In this document: positions 44,812-44,860 of the stretch, piece by piece
How positions within the stretch are numbered: position 1 is the first letter of the stretch
Layout: every line of letters begins with the position of its first letter
Source: an uncultured Sphingomonadaceae bacterium
GTDB lineage: Bacteria > Pseudomonadota > Alphaproteobacteria > Sphingomonadales > Sphingomonadaceae
DNA: 44,860 nucleotides
Direction: 5' to 3'
NCBI GenBank assembly: GCA_913060895.1
Contig: CAJXSN010000019.1
Location: 1 to 44,860 of the forward strand
The notes under the pieces: generated by a model
What the model was told of the DNA's origin: nothing
The model's database searches: none
Seen by the model: the letters and a program-made list of their open reading frames with translations, nothing else
Translations under genes and position numbers: made by a program

Positions 44812-44860
44812 CTGTCTCTTATACACATCTGACGCTGCCGACGATCTACTCTGTGTAGAT
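44812..44860 (+). other. Nextera adapter remnant (not genomic)
   Basis: Reverse complement of the adapter at 1-48: mosaic end (44812-44830), read-1 tail (44831-44844), the same i5 index (44845-44852) and part of P5. Genomic sequence ends at 44811. Confidence 0.98.

Noticed and set aside
44520-44828. Leftward frame beginning MCIRDR at the right contig end
   Set aside because: Its start is translated adapter and the rest is antisense to mmsA and the acyl-CoA dehydrogenase.

Overview
The window looks like one assembled contig from an alphaproteobacterium, most likely a sphingomonad of the Erythrobacter/Altererythrobacter type. This is inferred from a compact crtY-crtI-crtB carotenoid cluster, two GGAAC-N16/17-CGTT promoters typical of the alphaproteobacterial general stress sigma factor EcfG, and the general gene content; there is no 16S gene to prove it. 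Positions 1-48 and 44812-44860 are Nextera sequencing adapter, not genome, so real sequence runs from about 49 to 44811.

Layout. 157-3512: a small DUF3592-like protein, then a leftward thiamine operon under a TPP riboswitch (unknown membrane protein, thiC, second small membrane protein). 3792-10906: three tandem trimeric autotransporter adhesins of YadA-head type, the third broken by one in-frame TGA. 10981-17074: EF-hand protein, DUF885 hydrolase, an amidohydrolase relic, an S9 peptidase and a MipA/OmpV protein with an EcfG promoter. 17137-23346: crtY, crtI, a LOG-family gene and crtB, overlapping or nearly so, then a biotin-dependent acyl-CoA carboxylase alpha subunit. 23449-31722: Bcr/CflA exporter, dinB, Nudix, 6-phosphogluconolactonase, dps (EcfG promoter), a GDT1-like membrane protein, a PhoX-type phosphatase, an SDR and a zinc alcohol dehydrogenase. 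After the island come mmsA and the start of an acyl-CoA dehydrogenase, probably valine catabolism.

The main discovery is a 10.8 kb genomic island (31834-42679) inserted in the 3' end of tRNA-Gly(CCC), with an 18-bp att duplication and a tyrosine integrase next to the tRNA. A cargo segment inside it is bounded by about 127-bp imperfect inverted repeats (32151-32278 and 41025-41150). The cargo holds a leftward, translationally coupled operon of five reading frames: a 32-residue Ser/Thr-rich peptide, a DnaG-like CHC2/TOPRIM primase, a 1061-residue reverse transcriptase, a stand-alone carbon-nitrogen hydrolase (nitrilase) and a DEDDh 3'-5' exonuclease. Every junction overlaps by one to four bases.

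The RT-plus-nitrilase pairing recalls the DRT1/UG1 defence reverse transcriptases, in which the nitrilase is fused to the RT. Here it is a separate gene and is joined by a primase and an exonuclease. I infer a multi-enzyme DNA-synthesis-based anti-phage or mobile-element system, possibly with a structured RNA in the 557-bp gap upstream. A DUF5623-like gene completes the cargo.
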